In this document: piece by piece, positions 7,557 through 16,621 of the stretch | Layout: every line of letters starts with the position of its first letter | How positions within the stretch are numbered: position 1 is the first letter of the stretch | From: an uncultured Marvinbryantia sp. | GTDB lineage: Bacteria > Bacillota > Clostridia > Lachnospirales > Lachnospiraceae | DNA: 64,000 nt | Assembly (NCBI GenBank): GCA_937915375.1 | Contig: CALDMO010000033.1 | Span: 15,826 to 79,825 of the forward strand | Reading direction: 5' to 3' | The notes under the pieces: model-generated | Databases searched by the model: none | Told to the model about the DNA's origin: nothing | Seen by the model: only the letters and a program-made list of their open reading frames with translations | Translations under genes and position numbers: made by a program

Positions 7557-9047
7557 TCAGATACGCATTTGCATCAATTCCAAAGCCCCGCATTCCCGTA
7601 TGATTCGCAGATCATCGGCAACCACTGTTTTCAGACCGGGAACAGCCGTCAAGTCTTCGCCCCAAAACATCGTATTCGCTAACACCGCTTCTGCCAGCTC
7701 CGCATCTGTATCCGCTTCACGCCTTTCATAAAACTCCAAAATCGTCCTGTCGTCGCAAATTTTATATTCCTTGTTCCCGCGCATCCCGAAAAATCCATCC
7801 GCATCCATTCTGGTGCCTCTGTAAAACGCGATATAAAATGCCAGTGAAGCCACAAGGCAGTGCGGAAGTGTATCAAACCTTTTCACATATTCCTTCAGAG
7901 ACGGCAGCACGCGCGCCCTCCATTTAGAAGTAGAATTTAAAGAAATTGCCAGAAGCTCATGATCGATAAAAGGATTGCTGAAACGATCCGTCACCGCTTT
8001 TGCAAACTCCCGCAGTTCCTCCTCCGGAAGCGTCAGCGTCGGAATGATTTCCTCATAAACCGCCTTCTCCATAAAACCGCGGATCACTTCGCTATTCATG
8101 CAGTCCCGAACGATATTCTCTCCGGCAAGATAGGCTCCCAGCACCATCGCCGTATGCGCGCCGTTTAAAATACGCACCTTACGCTGCTTGTATGGTCTAT
8201 GATCTCTCGTAATCAAAACCGGAAGTTTTGCTTCTTCAATCGGAAGTTCTTTTTTCAGCCATTCCGGACCTTCGATTACCCATAAACCAAAAGACTCCGC
8301 CGTATCAATGATGTTGTCCTCATAGCCCAGTTCACTGCATATTTCTTCTGCTTCCGACGCCGGATATCCAGTCACGATGCGATCCACCAGCGTAGAGCAA
8401 AAATAATTTTCTTCCTCCAGCCATTTTACAAAATCCGCCTCCAGTTCCCACTGTCTCGCGTAAGCCAGCACACATTTTTTCAATTCCTCTCCATTCTGAT
8501 CAATCAGTTCACACGGAAGGATCACAAACCCTTTCCCTTTTTCTGTACCGAATATCTGATATCTGGCATAGAGAAATTGTGTCAGTTTGCCTGGAAAACT
8601 GGCCGCTGGTCTGTCTGTGAACCTGTTGGAAGCATCATAACGAATTCCTGCCTCTGTCGTATTGCTGATGATAAAACGCAGATCCGGATTTTTCGCGCAT
8701 TCTATATACGTTTCATATTCCTCGTATGGATTCATGCAGCGGCTCACACTGGAGATAACTCTTTTCTCGCTGATCTTTCTGCCATTTTCATTGCCGCGCA
8801 AAAGCAAGGTATACAGCCCTTCCTGCTCATCAAGAAATTTCCGTACTCTTTTTCCCCCGCCCGTCGGCTGCAGCATTACAATTTTAGAACAAAATCCAGT
8901 TTTTTCATTTAATACATCGACAAAATAATCGACAAATGCCCGCAGGAAATTGCCTTCTCCAAACTGCAGCACACGCTCTGGAGCTTCCCTGAGCAAATAT
9001 CCGTCATACTTTAATTCTTTTAATATTTCATAATTTAGTTTCTTCAT
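7557..9047 (-). CDS. uxaB: Tagaturonate reductase (altronate oxidoreductase)
   Basis: 496 residues, the usual size for UxaB. It interconverts D-tagaturonate and D-altronate with NAD(H) in the galacturonate branch of hexuronate catabolism, in the cytoplasm. The N-terminal Gln-Phe-Gly-Glu-Gly-Asn-Phe-Leu-Arg is the nucleotide-binding loop of the polyol/mannitol dehydrogenase family. Leu-Asn-Gly-Ala-His-Thr, a conserved catalytic-domain motif, lies near residue 295. The gene starts 13 bases after the uxaA reading frame, behind a GGGAGAAGG ribosome-binding site, so the two were built as one operon. Product should be intact even though uxaA upstream is frameshifted. Confidence 0.92.
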   Translation of the reverse strand: MKKLNYEILKELKYDGYLLREAPERVLQFGEGNFLRAFVDYFVDVLNEKTGFCSKIVMLQPTGGGKRVRKFLDEQEGLYTLLLRGNENGRKISEKRVISSVSRCMNPYEEYETYIECAKNPDLRFIISNTTEAGIRYDASNRFTDRPAASFPGKLTQFLYARYQIFGTEKGKGFVILPCELIDQNGEELKKCVLAYARQWELEADFVKWLEEENYFCSTLVDRIVTGYPASEAEEICSELGYEDNIIDTAESFGLWVIEGPEWLKKELPIEEAKLPVLITRDHRPYKQRKVRILNGAHTAMVLGAYLAGENIVRDCMNSEVIRGFMEKAVYEEIIPTLTLPEEELREFAKAVTDRFSNPFIDHELLAISLNSTSKWRARVLPSLKEYVKRFDTLPHCLVASLAFYIAFYRGTRMDADGFFGMRGNKEYKICDDRTILEFYERREADTDAELAEAVLANTMFWGEDLTAVPGLKTVVADDLRIIRECGALELMQMRI

Positions 9048-9059
9048 TGTCCTTCTCCC

Positions 9060-10543
9060 TCACAGTGTCACACCCTGTTTAAAAATCGCCATATCATGAA
9101 AACCGGCTTTCTCCGACTTCACCAGCCTGCCGGAAGCGACTTCGATCACATGTTCAAACAACTCTTCTCCAAGTTCCGAAAGAGCCTTTCCATTCACCAG
9201 CTCTCCGCAATTAAAGTCAATCCAATTCTTTTTATGTTCAGAAAGCAGTGTATTACTGGAAATTTTCACTGTAGGAACCGGAGAGGCAAACGGTGTACCT
9301 CGCCCCGTCGTAAACAGCACGATATGTGCCCCGGAAGCCGCAAGCGCTGTCGATGCCACCAAATCATTCCCCGGCGCGCTGAGAAGATGAAGTCCTTTTT
9401 TCTTCACTGTCTCTCCATAAGCAAGCACCCCCTAACCGGGGCACTGCCCGATTTTTGCGTACATCCAAGAGATTTATCCTCCAAAGTGGAAATCCCGCCC
9501 TTTTTATTTCCCGGCGAAGGATTTTCGTAGATGGTTTGATGATGACTGGTAAAATACTCTTTAAAATCATTGATCAGACAAACGGTCTGTTCAAATATTT
9601 CTTCATTTTCACACCGATTCATCAGCAATGTCTCCGCACCGAACATTTCCGGCACTTCTGTAAGAATCGTAGTACCGTCCTGCGCAATCAAAAGATCCGA
9701 AAAAATACCGACTGTCGGGTTCGCCGTAATACCGGAAAGTCCGTCCGATCCGCCGCATTTCATGCCGATAATCAGTTCACTGCACGGAATTGTTTCTCTT
9801 TGAAAACTTTCCGTATACGCTGCTAGTTCCGCGATCAATTTCATTCCGTCAGCGATCTCATCTTCTGATTCCTGAGAAACCAAGAACTTCACACGTTTTT
9901 CATCATAAACGCCAATATATTCTTTTAAGATCTCAATATTGCTGTTCTCACAGCCAAGTCCGAATACCAGTACACCGCCGGCATTCGGATGGTTCACCAG
10001 ATCCGCCAGAATCCGGCGTGTGTGTTCCTGATCCTCCCCCATCTGCGAACAGCCGTATGGATGCGGAAACGATACGACTGCCTCAACTGTGCCTTTCACA
10101 TACTTCTGCGCCTGACGTTCCAACGCCTGCACAACATTATTGACGCAGCCAACCGTTGGAATAATCCAAATTTCATTTCTCACACCCACTCTGCCGTCTT
10201 TTCTGCGATAGCCCTGAAAGAATCGTTTTTCTTTTGCTTCCAGAATCTCCATGTTCTGCGGTTCATATGTATATGTCAGCAGATCGCCCAGCCCTGTTTT
10301 CATATTGTGCGTATGAATCCAAGCGCCTTTCTCTATCTGTGCTGTCGCAATTCCAATCGGCGCGCCGTATTTGATAATCGCCTCTCCTGCGGCAATCCTG
10401 CGCAGGGCAAATTTATGTCCCCGCATAATTTCTTCCCGCAGCACAAGTTTTTCTCCATCCACCTGTAGAATACTGCCGGACGGAAGCGCCGTAAGCGCAA
10501 CCGCCGCCGTATCCTGCGGATGGATCTTCATAAATGTCTGCAT
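9060..10543 (-). pseudogene. uxaA: Altronate dehydratase with a single-base frameshift
   Basis: Two frames together make one UxaA. The first (10543 down to about 9433) carries the N-terminal SAF-like domain and most of the catalytic region, including a Gly-Cys-Ser-Gln-Met type Cys motif and Gly-Met-Lys-Cys-Gly-Gly-Ser-Asp. The second (about 9428 to 9060) carries the conserved end beginning Leu-Ala-Tyr-Gly-Glu and Leu-Leu-Ser-Ala-Pro-Gly-Asn-Asp. The break falls in a run of five G on the coding strand (C5 at 9428-9432); one more G would restore Arg-Gly-Val-Leu-Ala-Tyr and a 494-residue protein, the normal family length. UxaA dehydrates D-altronate to 2-keto-3-deoxygluconate. It may be a real loss, homopolymer phase variation or a sequencing error. 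Confidence 0.85.
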
Positions 10544-10571
10544 TTGTATCCCCCCACAAACTTAAAATATA

Positions 10572-12173
10572 TCAGCCTTTATTTACTTTTGTCACCTTCT
10601 GCAGTTCTTCGCCTTCTTCATACATAAAGGAAATGCTGCCGCCCTCTTTAAAGCGTACGATTTCCGGGAAAAGACTGACATCCACATCAAAAATCTGTTT
10701 TCGTTTTTCCAGAACGACATAATAATGCGAATTGCCTTCCAGCACCACCGGAGCGACTGTTTCAATCACACCCTTCACCATCTTCGATTCTTTCACTCCC
10801 GCCGTTGTAATTCCGTTTGTTTTCAGAAGATCCACATATGCCTCTTCACACTCTGCTACTGTATTACCAATCGCCACATTCTGATACTTTTTAATATTGA
10901 CCATCGCATACATCTTTACCAGGCCGGCATCATCCTTAAGCGCCATAAAGTAAGTCGGCTCTCCCGATACGTTCAAAAGCAGCGGGAAGGTGGAAACATA
11001 CCCTAGATGCTGTACCTGCCCCTGCGCCGAATGCATAGCCGAATATTCCTCTGCGCCCGGACATGCATAATAACGTGCTTCCATCGTACGCTGATTCATC
11101 AGTACAAAACCAACATTTGACTGGTCACCGCTGACACTCGTCACTCCGGTATATACCCAAACGTCATCGTCCATCGCCAAATAATTATATCCGTCCGTTG
11201 TACGCAGGCATCCCTTCTGACTGAGCAGACTATTGAAAAATCCATTCATATACAAACCATAATAATCATATAGTTCGATCAAAAGATTTGCGCTGTACAC
11301 AGAATCTACCCACTGCGGACAGTCTTCCATCTCATAACACTCCGTCTCGCCAGTGACCGCGTTACAGAGTACGACTTTACCAATCGTCTGCCCGCCGAAC
11401 AAACCGATATTAAACTTTTTCACCGGACAGATCCAGTACGGCGTACCTTCCTCGTCGATTTCAAAGCTCAGCTCGTCAAAGATATAGGTCGGATAGCGAA
11501 AACGCAAATGTCTGTAAATATTGCGGTTAAAATATTCGGCCTGCGAATATTTGATACCGCTGCCCTCCGGCAGTCTCACACATTCGGTATCCTGCGTTGT
11601 CATATCGATTCTGATATACGCCGGAATACCGTCGCTCATATTCGTCAGCCATTTAATCGGACTGGCATAAACAAGCGGCGTTACACGAACCGGTTTCCCC
11701 TGATAATTGATCTGGGTATACAGCTCACTGACCTCAAACTGGGAAACCATATCTACCAGAGAACCCATTTTACGATTGCCCAGAAGAGAGGCTGAACTTT
11801 TATCCAGCAATGGAATCTCGTTGAAATCCACTTCTTTAATATCTTCCGCAAAATCACCATTCTGTACATTCAGCAGTTTATGATACTTCACCGCGTTGAT
11901 AATCGGCGAAGATAACACAGAACCAATAACAAAGATCACTACCAACACCGCCGCACTGAACATTCCTATCTTAAACGATCTGCTTTTTTGGAATACTGCA
12001 CCTTTTTGCGCACTTCTGGCGCTAAGCAACAGCGTCACTACGACTACCAGTGAAATAACAAACAGCCAGAATCCAGATGAATGCAAATTGATTGCCGGAA
12101 TGGTCACATAGTAGTAAATACCAGCTGCCAACAGCAGTCCGAGCGCTGCGAGAATTTTTGTTTTACGTCTCAT
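10572..12173 (-). CDS. Conserved membrane protein with large extracytoplasmic domain, function unknown
   Basis: 533 residues. Three hydrophobic segments near the N-terminus (about residues 8-28, 34-52 and 70-92) are followed by some 440 mostly polar residues rich in Tyr, Asp and Glu, probably outside the membrane. I do not recognise a catalytic motif. The gene lies between tpiA and uxaA on the same strand, 28 bases before uxaA, so it may be read with the hexuronate genes. A stem-loop upstream separates it from tpiA. An ATG with GGAAGAG upstream starts the frame. Nothing in the sequence suggests truncation. Confidence 0.7.
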   Translation of the reverse strand: MRRKTKILAALGLLLAAGIYYYVTIPAINLHSSGFWLFVISLVVVVTLLLSARSAQKGAVFQKSRSFKIGMFSAAVLVVIFVIGSVLSSPIINAVKYHKLLNVQNGDFAEDIKEVDFNEIPLLDKSSASLLGNRKMGSLVDMVSQFEVSELYTQINYQGKPVRVTPLVYASPIKWLTNMSDGIPAYIRIDMTTQDTECVRLPEGSGIKYSQAEYFNRNIYRHLRFRYPTYIFDELSFEIDEEGTPYWICPVKKFNIGLFGGQTIGKVVLCNAVTGETECYEMEDCPQWVDSVYSANLLIELYDYYGLYMNGFFNSLLSQKGCLRTTDGYNYLAMDDDVWVYTGVTSVSGDQSNVGFVLMNQRTMEARYYACPGAEEYSAMHSAQGQVQHLGYVSTFPLLLNVSGEPTYFMALKDDAGLVKMYAMVNIKKYQNVAIGNTVAECEEAYVDLLKTNGITTAGVKESKMVKGVIETVAPVVLEGNSHYYVVLEKRKQIFDVDVSLFPEIVRFKEGGSISFMYEEGEELQKVTKVNKG

Positions 12174-12204
12174 GTCTCTTCCTTTCTGTCATAAAAGTTT
12201 CTAT

Positions 12205-12253
12205 CATAAAAGAAACCGTTTCTATCAGCATTTATCTACCAAAAGAAACGGTT
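12205..12253 (-). terminator. Terminator after tpiA
   Basis: A 10-bp perfect inverted repeat, AACCGTTTCT (12214-12223) with AGAAACGGTT (12244-12253), is followed on the minus strand by TCTTTTAT. It closes the glycolytic cluster. Confidence 0.65.
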
Positions 12254-12284
12254 CCTCCTTATCTATGCCTTATCAGCATACTAT

Positions 12285-13034
12285 TTATTTGTAATTCACA
12301 ATTTTACCAAAATCTGCTTTCAGAGAAGCGCCGCCTACCAGACCGCCATCGATGTCCGGCTGTGCAAACAGATCTGCTGCTGTTGCTGCATTTACAGATC
12401 CGCCATACTGAATACGGATTGCTGCTGCTGTTGCATCATCGTAGATTTCAGCGATCAGATCACGGATACCTTTACAAACTTCCTGTGCCTGTTCTGTAGT
12501 AGCAGTCTTGCCAGTTCCAATCGCCCAGATCGGCTCGTAAGCGATTACTGCTGTCTTCGCCTGATCTGCCGTTACGTTCAGGAAGCCAACTTTTACCTGC
12601 TGACGGATCCAATCCATAGTGATGCCCTGCTCTCTCTGTTCCAGAGATTCGCCGCAGCACATGATCGGTGTAATACCATGTTCGAATGCTTTGAGCATTT
12701 TCTTGTTTACATCTTCAGATGTCTCGCAGAAATATTCGCGTCTCTCAGAGTGTCCGAGAACAACATATTTCACGCCTGCATCTACCAGCATGTTCGGAGC
12801 GATTTCACCTGTAAACGCGCCTTTTTCTTCAAAATACATATTTTCAGCGCCAACCGCGATGTTTGTGCCTTTTGCAGCTTCTACAACCGGGATAATGTCG
12901 ATTGCCGGTACGCAGAATACTACGTCTGCTTCATCAGTTTCTACCAGCGGTTTCAGAGTATTTACCAGTTCTACAGCTTCGCTCGGAGTCATGTTCATTT
13001 TCCAGTTTCCAGCGATGATTTTTCTTCTTGCCAT
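12285..13034 (-). CDS. tpiA: Triosephosphate isomerase
   Basis: 249 residues, the usual size. It interconverts dihydroxyacetone phosphate and glyceraldehyde 3-phosphate. Visible landmarks are Gly-Asn-Trp-Lys-Met-Asn at the start (catalytic Lys), Leu-Gly-His-Ser-Glu-Arg-Arg (catalytic His) and Tyr-Glu-Pro-Ile-Trp-Ala-Ile-Gly-Thr-Gly (catalytic Glu and phosphate loop). I chose the ATG at 13034, which has AAGGAG nine bases upstream and begins Met-Ala-Arg-Arg-Lys; an upstream start would add 12 residues not usual in the family. It lies downstream of pgk in a gap-pgk-tpiA cluster. A weak hairpin (13103-13132) lies in the gap before it. Confidence 0.97.
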   Translation of the reverse strand: MARRKIIAGNWKMNMTPSEAVELVNTLKPLVETDEADVVFCVPAIDIIPVVEAAKGTNIAVGAENMYFEEKGAFTGEIAPNMLVDAGVKYVVLGHSERREYFCETSEDVNKKMLKAFEHGITPIMCCGESLEQREQGITMDWIRQQVKVGFLNVTADQAKTAVIAYEPIWAIGTGKTATTEQAQEVCKGIRDLIAEIYDDATAAAIRIQYGGSVNAATAADLFAQPDIDGGLVGGASLKADFGKIVNYK

Positions 13035-13147
13035 TTTTGTAATCTCCTTATTTATTGGTCTATAAAACAAATTTATTTTTCTTTTTTATCCAACCTTGCA
13101 GTCATCTGAATGAATCTGTTTCCGCTCAGATGTTTCTACAATACATT

Positions 13148-14356
13148 TTATTTATCATTAGCTGCTGCTACACCCGGCAGTTCCTTGCCTTCCAGAAATT
13201 CCAGAGAAGCGCCGCCGCCTGTAGAGATGTGGCTCATCTTATCGCCAAAGCCAAGCTGATTTACTGCTGCTGCAGAATCGCCGCCGCCGATAATCGTAGT
13301 AGCATCTGTCTCAGCCAGAGATTCTGCAACCGCAATCGTTCCTTTTGCAAGAACCGGATTTTCAAATACACCCATCGGTCCGTTCCATACAACTGTTTTT
13401 GCAGATTTTACAGCCTCTGCATACATTGCTGCTGTCTTCGGTCCAATATCCAGACCCATCAGATCTGCCGGCATTGCGTCAGCATCAACAACAGAAACCT
13501 CGATTTCAGCATCAATCGGACTCGGGAATGCTTTTGCTGCCGCGGTGTCAACCGGAAGAAGCAGTTTTTTGCCGAGTTTTTCTGCTTTTGCCATCATTTC
13601 TTTACAGTAATCGATCTTCTCATTGTCAACCAGAGAAATACCTACTTCGTATCCTTTTGCTTTCAGGAATGTAAATGCCATGCCACCGCCGATAATCAGA
13701 GTATCGCATTTTTCCAGCAGGTTGGAAATAACATTCAGTTTATCAGCAACCTTCGCTCCGCCAAGGATTGCAACGAACGGTCTTTCCGGATTTTCTACTG
13801 CATTTCCAAGGAAATCAATTTCTTTCTGCATTAAGTATCCTACTGCTGCGGTGTCAACAAACTGTGTTACACCAACATTGGAGCAATGTGCTCTGTGAGC
13901 GGTACCGAATGCGTCATTTACAACAACGTCACAGATAGAAGCAAGATCTTTGCTGAACGCTTCCCCATTCTTAGTTTCTTCTGCGCGATAACGTGTGTTC
14001 TCCAGAAGAACAACATCGCCGTCTTTCATTTCTGCAACTGCCGCTTTTACGCTGTCATCTACAACAACCGGGCTTGCAACAAATTTTACTTCCTGTCCAA
14101 GCAGTTCGGAAAGACGTACTGCCACCGGTGCCAGAGACAGTTCCGGTTTCGGTTCTCCCTTCGGTTTTCCCAGATGGGAGCAAAGAATTACTTTTCCGCC
14201 ATCCGCAATCAGTTTTTTGATTGTCGGCAGAGCCGCTACCAGACGATTTTCATCTGTGATCTTTCCCTCTTTCAGCGGCACGTTGAAATCACATCTGCAA
14301 AGGACTCTTAAGCCTTTTACGTTGATATCATCAACCGATTTTTTATTTAATCCCAT
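13148..14356 (-). CDS. pgk: Phosphoglycerate kinase
   Basis: 402 residues. Transfers the acyl phosphate of 1,3-bisphosphoglycerate to ADP. The N-terminal Arg-Cys-Asp-Phe-Asn-Val-Pro-Leu substrate-binding motif, the Ser-His-Leu-Gly-Lys-Pro loop, Gly-Gly-Ala-Lys-Val-Ala-Asp-Lys and the C-terminal Gly-Gly-Gly-Asp-Ser nucleotide loop are all present. I start it at 14356 (Met-Gly-Leu-Asn), since AAGGAGG lies eight bases upstream; the upstream in-frame ATG at 14374 would overlap that site. It lies between gap, with an intervening terminator, and tpiA. Confidence 0.97.
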   Translation of the reverse strand: MGLNKKSVDDINVKGLRVLCRCDFNVPLKEGKITDENRLVAALPTIKKLIADGGKVILCSHLGKPKGEPKPELSLAPVAVRLSELLGQEVKFVASPVVVDDSVKAAVAEMKDGDVVLLENTRYRAEETKNGEAFSKDLASICDVVVNDAFGTAHRAHCSNVGVTQFVDTAAVGYLMQKEIDFLGNAVENPERPFVAILGGAKVADKLNVISNLLEKCDTLIIGGGMAFTFLKAKGYEVGISLVDNEKIDYCKEMMAKAEKLGKKLLLPVDTAAAKAFPSPIDAEIEVSVVDADAMPADLMGLDIGPKTAAMYAEAVKSAKTVVWNGPMGVFENPVLAKGTIAVAESLAETDATTIIGGGDSAAAVNQLGFGDKMSHISTGGGASLEFLEGKELPGVAAANDK

Positions 14357-14379
14357 GATAAAATCCTCCTTCATATTAG

Positions 14380-14411
14380 AAAAAAGAGGTCCGGTCCAAA
14401 AGACCGGACCC
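14380..14411 (-). terminator. Terminator between gap and pgk
   Basis: On the minus strand a perfect 9-bp stem, GGTCCGGTC (14402-14410) with GACCGGACC (14389-14397), and a loop of four or five bases are followed by TCTTTTTT. Read-through is needed if pgk has no promoter of its own; gap is probably expressed more than pgk. Confidence 0.85.
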
Positions 14412-14432
14412 CTGATAGGTCTTGAGTAATAC

Positions 14433-15446
14433 TTATGCTAACTCGCTGAAGTATTTGATTGTACGAACCATCTGGCTTGTGTAGGAATTCTCGTTGTCAT
14501 ACCAAGAAACTACCTGAACCTGAGTTGTTCCGTTATCAAGCGGAAGAACCATAGTCTGAGTAGCATCGAACAGAGAACCAAATCTCATACCGATAACGTC
14601 GCTGGAAACGATCTCATCTGTATTGTAGCCGAAAGATTCTGTAGCTGCTGCTTTCATAGCTGCATTTACCTGATCAACAGTAACATTGCCTTCAACAACT
14701 GCTGTAAGGATTGTAGTAGAACCTGTCGGGGTCGGTACACGCTGAGCTGCGCCGATCAGTTTGCCGTTCAGTTCCGGAATAACCAGACCGATTGCTTTTG
14801 CAGCACCTGTGCTGTTCGGAACGATATTGATAGCTGCTGCACGAGATCTTCTCAGATCGCCTTTTCTCTGCGGTCCGTCAAGAGTCATCTGATCACCTGT
14901 GTATGCATGGATTGTCTGCATGATACCGGATTTGATCGGAGCCAGGTCGTTCAGAGCTTTTGCCATCGGAGCCAGGCAGTTTGTTGTACAGGAAGCTGCA
15001 GAAATAACTGTATCTTCCGGTTTCAGTGTATTGTGGTTTACATTGTAAACGATAGTCGGCAGATCGTTACCAGCCGGAGCAGAGATAACAACTTTGCGAG
15101 CGCCTGCTTTGATATGTGCTTCTGCTTTTGCTTTGGAGGTATAGAAACCTGTACACTCTAAAACAACGTCAACACCGATCTCGCCCCACGGAAGCTGGGA
15201 TGCATCAGCCATAGCGTAAATTTTGATTTCTTTGCCGTCTACAGTAATAGAATCTTCGCCTGCTGTAACTGTATCAGCCAGAGCGTATTTACCCTGAGAA
15301 GAGTCATATTTTAACAGGTGTGCCAGCATAGCCGGGCTTGTTAAATCGTTGATTGCTACTACTTCATAACCTTCTGCACCAAACATCTGTCTGAATGCAA
15401 GACGACCAATACGGCCAAATCCATTAATTGCTACTTTTACTGCCAT
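14433..15446 (-). CDS. gap: Glyceraldehyde-3-phosphate dehydrogenase, type I
   Basis: 337 residues. NAD-binding Gly-Phe-Gly-Arg-Ile-Gly-Arg begins near residue 9; the catalytic Cys lies in Ser-Ala-Ala-Ser-Cys-Thr-Thr-Asn-Cys near residue 152 and the catalytic His in Thr-Ile-His-Ala-Tyr-Thr. It oxidises glyceraldehyde 3-phosphate to 1,3-bisphosphoglycerate. The codon use is markedly biased, as for a highly expressed gene. It has a strong promoter (15548-15576) and a leader of about 95 bases with a small hairpin. First gene of the glycolytic cluster. Confidence 0.98.
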   Translation of the reverse strand: MAVKVAINGFGRIGRLAFRQMFGAEGYEVVAINDLTSPAMLAHLLKYDSSQGKYALADTVTAGEDSITVDGKEIKIYAMADASQLPWGEIGVDVVLECTGFYTSKAKAEAHIKAGARKVVISAPAGNDLPTIVYNVNHNTLKPEDTVISAASCTTNCLAPMAKALNDLAPIKSGIMQTIHAYTGDQMTLDGPQRKGDLRRSRAAAINIVPNSTGAAKAIGLVIPELNGKLIGAAQRVPTPTGSTTILTAVVEGNVTVDQVNAAMKAAATESFGYNTDEIVSSDVIGMRFGSLFDATQTMVLPLDNGTTQVQVVSWYDNENSYTSQMVRTIKYFSELA

Positions 15447-15547
15447 AATCGTAATTCCTCCTAAAAGTGTGATTATTTACATCTGCTCAACGAAAAGAGC
15501 AGGGTGTATCCGTTCCTTTCCTAGAAAGAAACTTCAACCTTGTCTTT

Positions 15548-15576
15548 ATTCTACCTAATCTGGCTAAAAAATTCAA
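15548..15576 (-). promoter_or_regulatory. Promoter of gap
   Basis: On the minus strand TTGAAT (15571-15576), 17-base spacer, TAGAAT (15548-15553). The transcribed leader of about 95 bases includes a hairpin CTGCTC/GAGCAG at 15483-15502. Confidence 0.7.
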
Positions 15577-15628
15577 GCTATATTTTCATTTTTCCTCTAA
15601 ATTTTAGGCTTTTAGGCGTTCTATCTGT

Positions 15629-15657
15629 TTGACAGCTGCCTTTTCATCCGTTATGAT
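15629..15657 (+). promoter_or_regulatory. Promoter of the PHP phosphatase gene
   Basis: TTGACA (15629-15634), 17-base spacer, TATGAT (15652-15657): near-consensus sigma-A promoter. The start codon lies about 26 bases after the expected transcription start, with GGGAGG before it. It diverges from the gap promoter. Confidence 0.8.
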
Positions 15658-15689
15658 ACAGACAGAATTATTTTCAGGGAGGTTTTATC

Positions 15690-16496
15690 ATGTCCATCAA
15701 AACAGATTTTCATCTGCATTCCGCGTTTTCCGGCGATGCCAAAACACCGATGGAGCAGATGGTCCAAAAAGGAATCGCGCTTGGAATGAATACGCTCTGC
15801 TTTACGGAGCATATGGATTACCAGTTCATAAGCGAAGGCATTGATTTTGCGGTTGATACGGCTGCCTACCGCCAACTCTTTGTGCAGTTAAAAGAAAAAT
15901 ACCAAAACCAGATTGAACTGCTCTTTGGCATCGAACTGGGCATCGAACCACAGCACCGCGCTTTTCTGGCAGAATACGCCCGCGCCTGGGATTTTGATTT
16001 TATCATCGGATCCTCCCATATCATAGACGGCATCGATCCCTACTATCCTGCTTTTTTTGACGGACGTTCCGAAGAGGCTTCCTATCGCCGCTATTTCGAG
16101 ACGATTCCGGAAAATCTTGCCGTCTTTTCCGACGTCGATGTTTACGGACATCTGGACTATATCGTACGCTACGGTCCAAATAAAAGCAGATTTTATTCTT
16201 ATGAAAAATACCGCGACGTAATCGACGCGGCATTAAAGATAATGATCGAAAAGCAGATCGGGCTGGAGGTGAATTCCGCCGGTTTCCGCAAAGGACTCGG
16301 CTTTCCAAACCCACATCCCGACATTATCCGGCGCTATCTGGAACTCGGCGGCGAGATCATCTCTGTCGGTTCCGATGCGCACGACGCCGAAAGCATCGCG
16401 GCGGATTTTGAGACGGTACGCAAACTCCTGCTGGCATGCGGCTGCAGATATTATACGATTTTCCGCAGGCGGAAACCGGAATTTATACGCCTGTAA
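15690..16496 (+). CDS. PHP-domain phosphoesterase, histidinol-phosphatase (HisK)-like
   Basis: 268 residues. The N-terminal Asp-Phe-His-Leu-His-Ser, a middle Phe-Thr-Glu-His and the C-terminal Gly-Ser-Asp-Ala-His-Asp are the metal-binding motifs of the PHP superfamily, and the size fits the HisK/HisJ-type histidinol-phosphate phosphatases. That enzyme removes phosphate from L-histidinol phosphate in histidine synthesis. No other his gene is nearby, so another phosphoester substrate is possible. It is one of few plus-strand genes here, with its own consensus promoter. An 18-bp inverted repeat separates it from the convergent mnmA gene. Confidence 0.85.
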   Translation: MSIKTDFHLHSAFSGDAKTPMEQMVQKGIALGMNTLCFTEHMDYQFISEGIDFAVDTAAYRQLFVQLKEKYQNQIELLFGIELGIEPQHRAFLAEYARAWDFDFIIGSSHIIDGIDPYYPAFFDGRSEEASYRRYFETIPENLAVFSDVDVYGHLDYIVRYGPNKSRFYSYEKYRDVIDAALKIMIEKQIGLEVNSAGFRKGLGFPNPHPDIIRRYLELGGEIISVGSDAHDAESIAADFETVRKLLLACGCRYYTIFRRRKPEFIRL

Positions 16497-16524
16497 CATA
16501 CACTTCCAAGTATATAACAAAACA

Positions 16525-16597
16525 ACAGAACCGTATATCTATTTCCTTGCCGACACATTTATTTTCTGTGACTGCGAATATAGATATGCGGTTCTGT
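16525..16597. terminator. Long inverted repeat between convergent genes
   Basis: ACAGAACCGTATATCTAT (16525-16542) pairs with ATAGATATGCGGTTCTGT (16580-16597) over 18 positions with one G-U wobble and a 37-base loop. It is placed to end both the PHP gene and the mnmA operon; T-runs are weak, so termination is inferred. Confidence 0.5.
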
Positions 16598-16621
16598 CGC
16601 ACACTTATATCTCTTTTACTT

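Noticed and set aside
9420..9440. Programmed ribosomal frameshift in uxaA
   Set aside because: There is no X XXY YYZ heptamer, no uxaA is known to need one, and a missing base in a G-run explains the break more simply.
13055..13834. Long plus-strand open frame (259 codons) opposite pgk
   Set aside because: It mirrors the biased codons of phosphoglycerate kinase and has no ribosome-binding site or recognisable domain.
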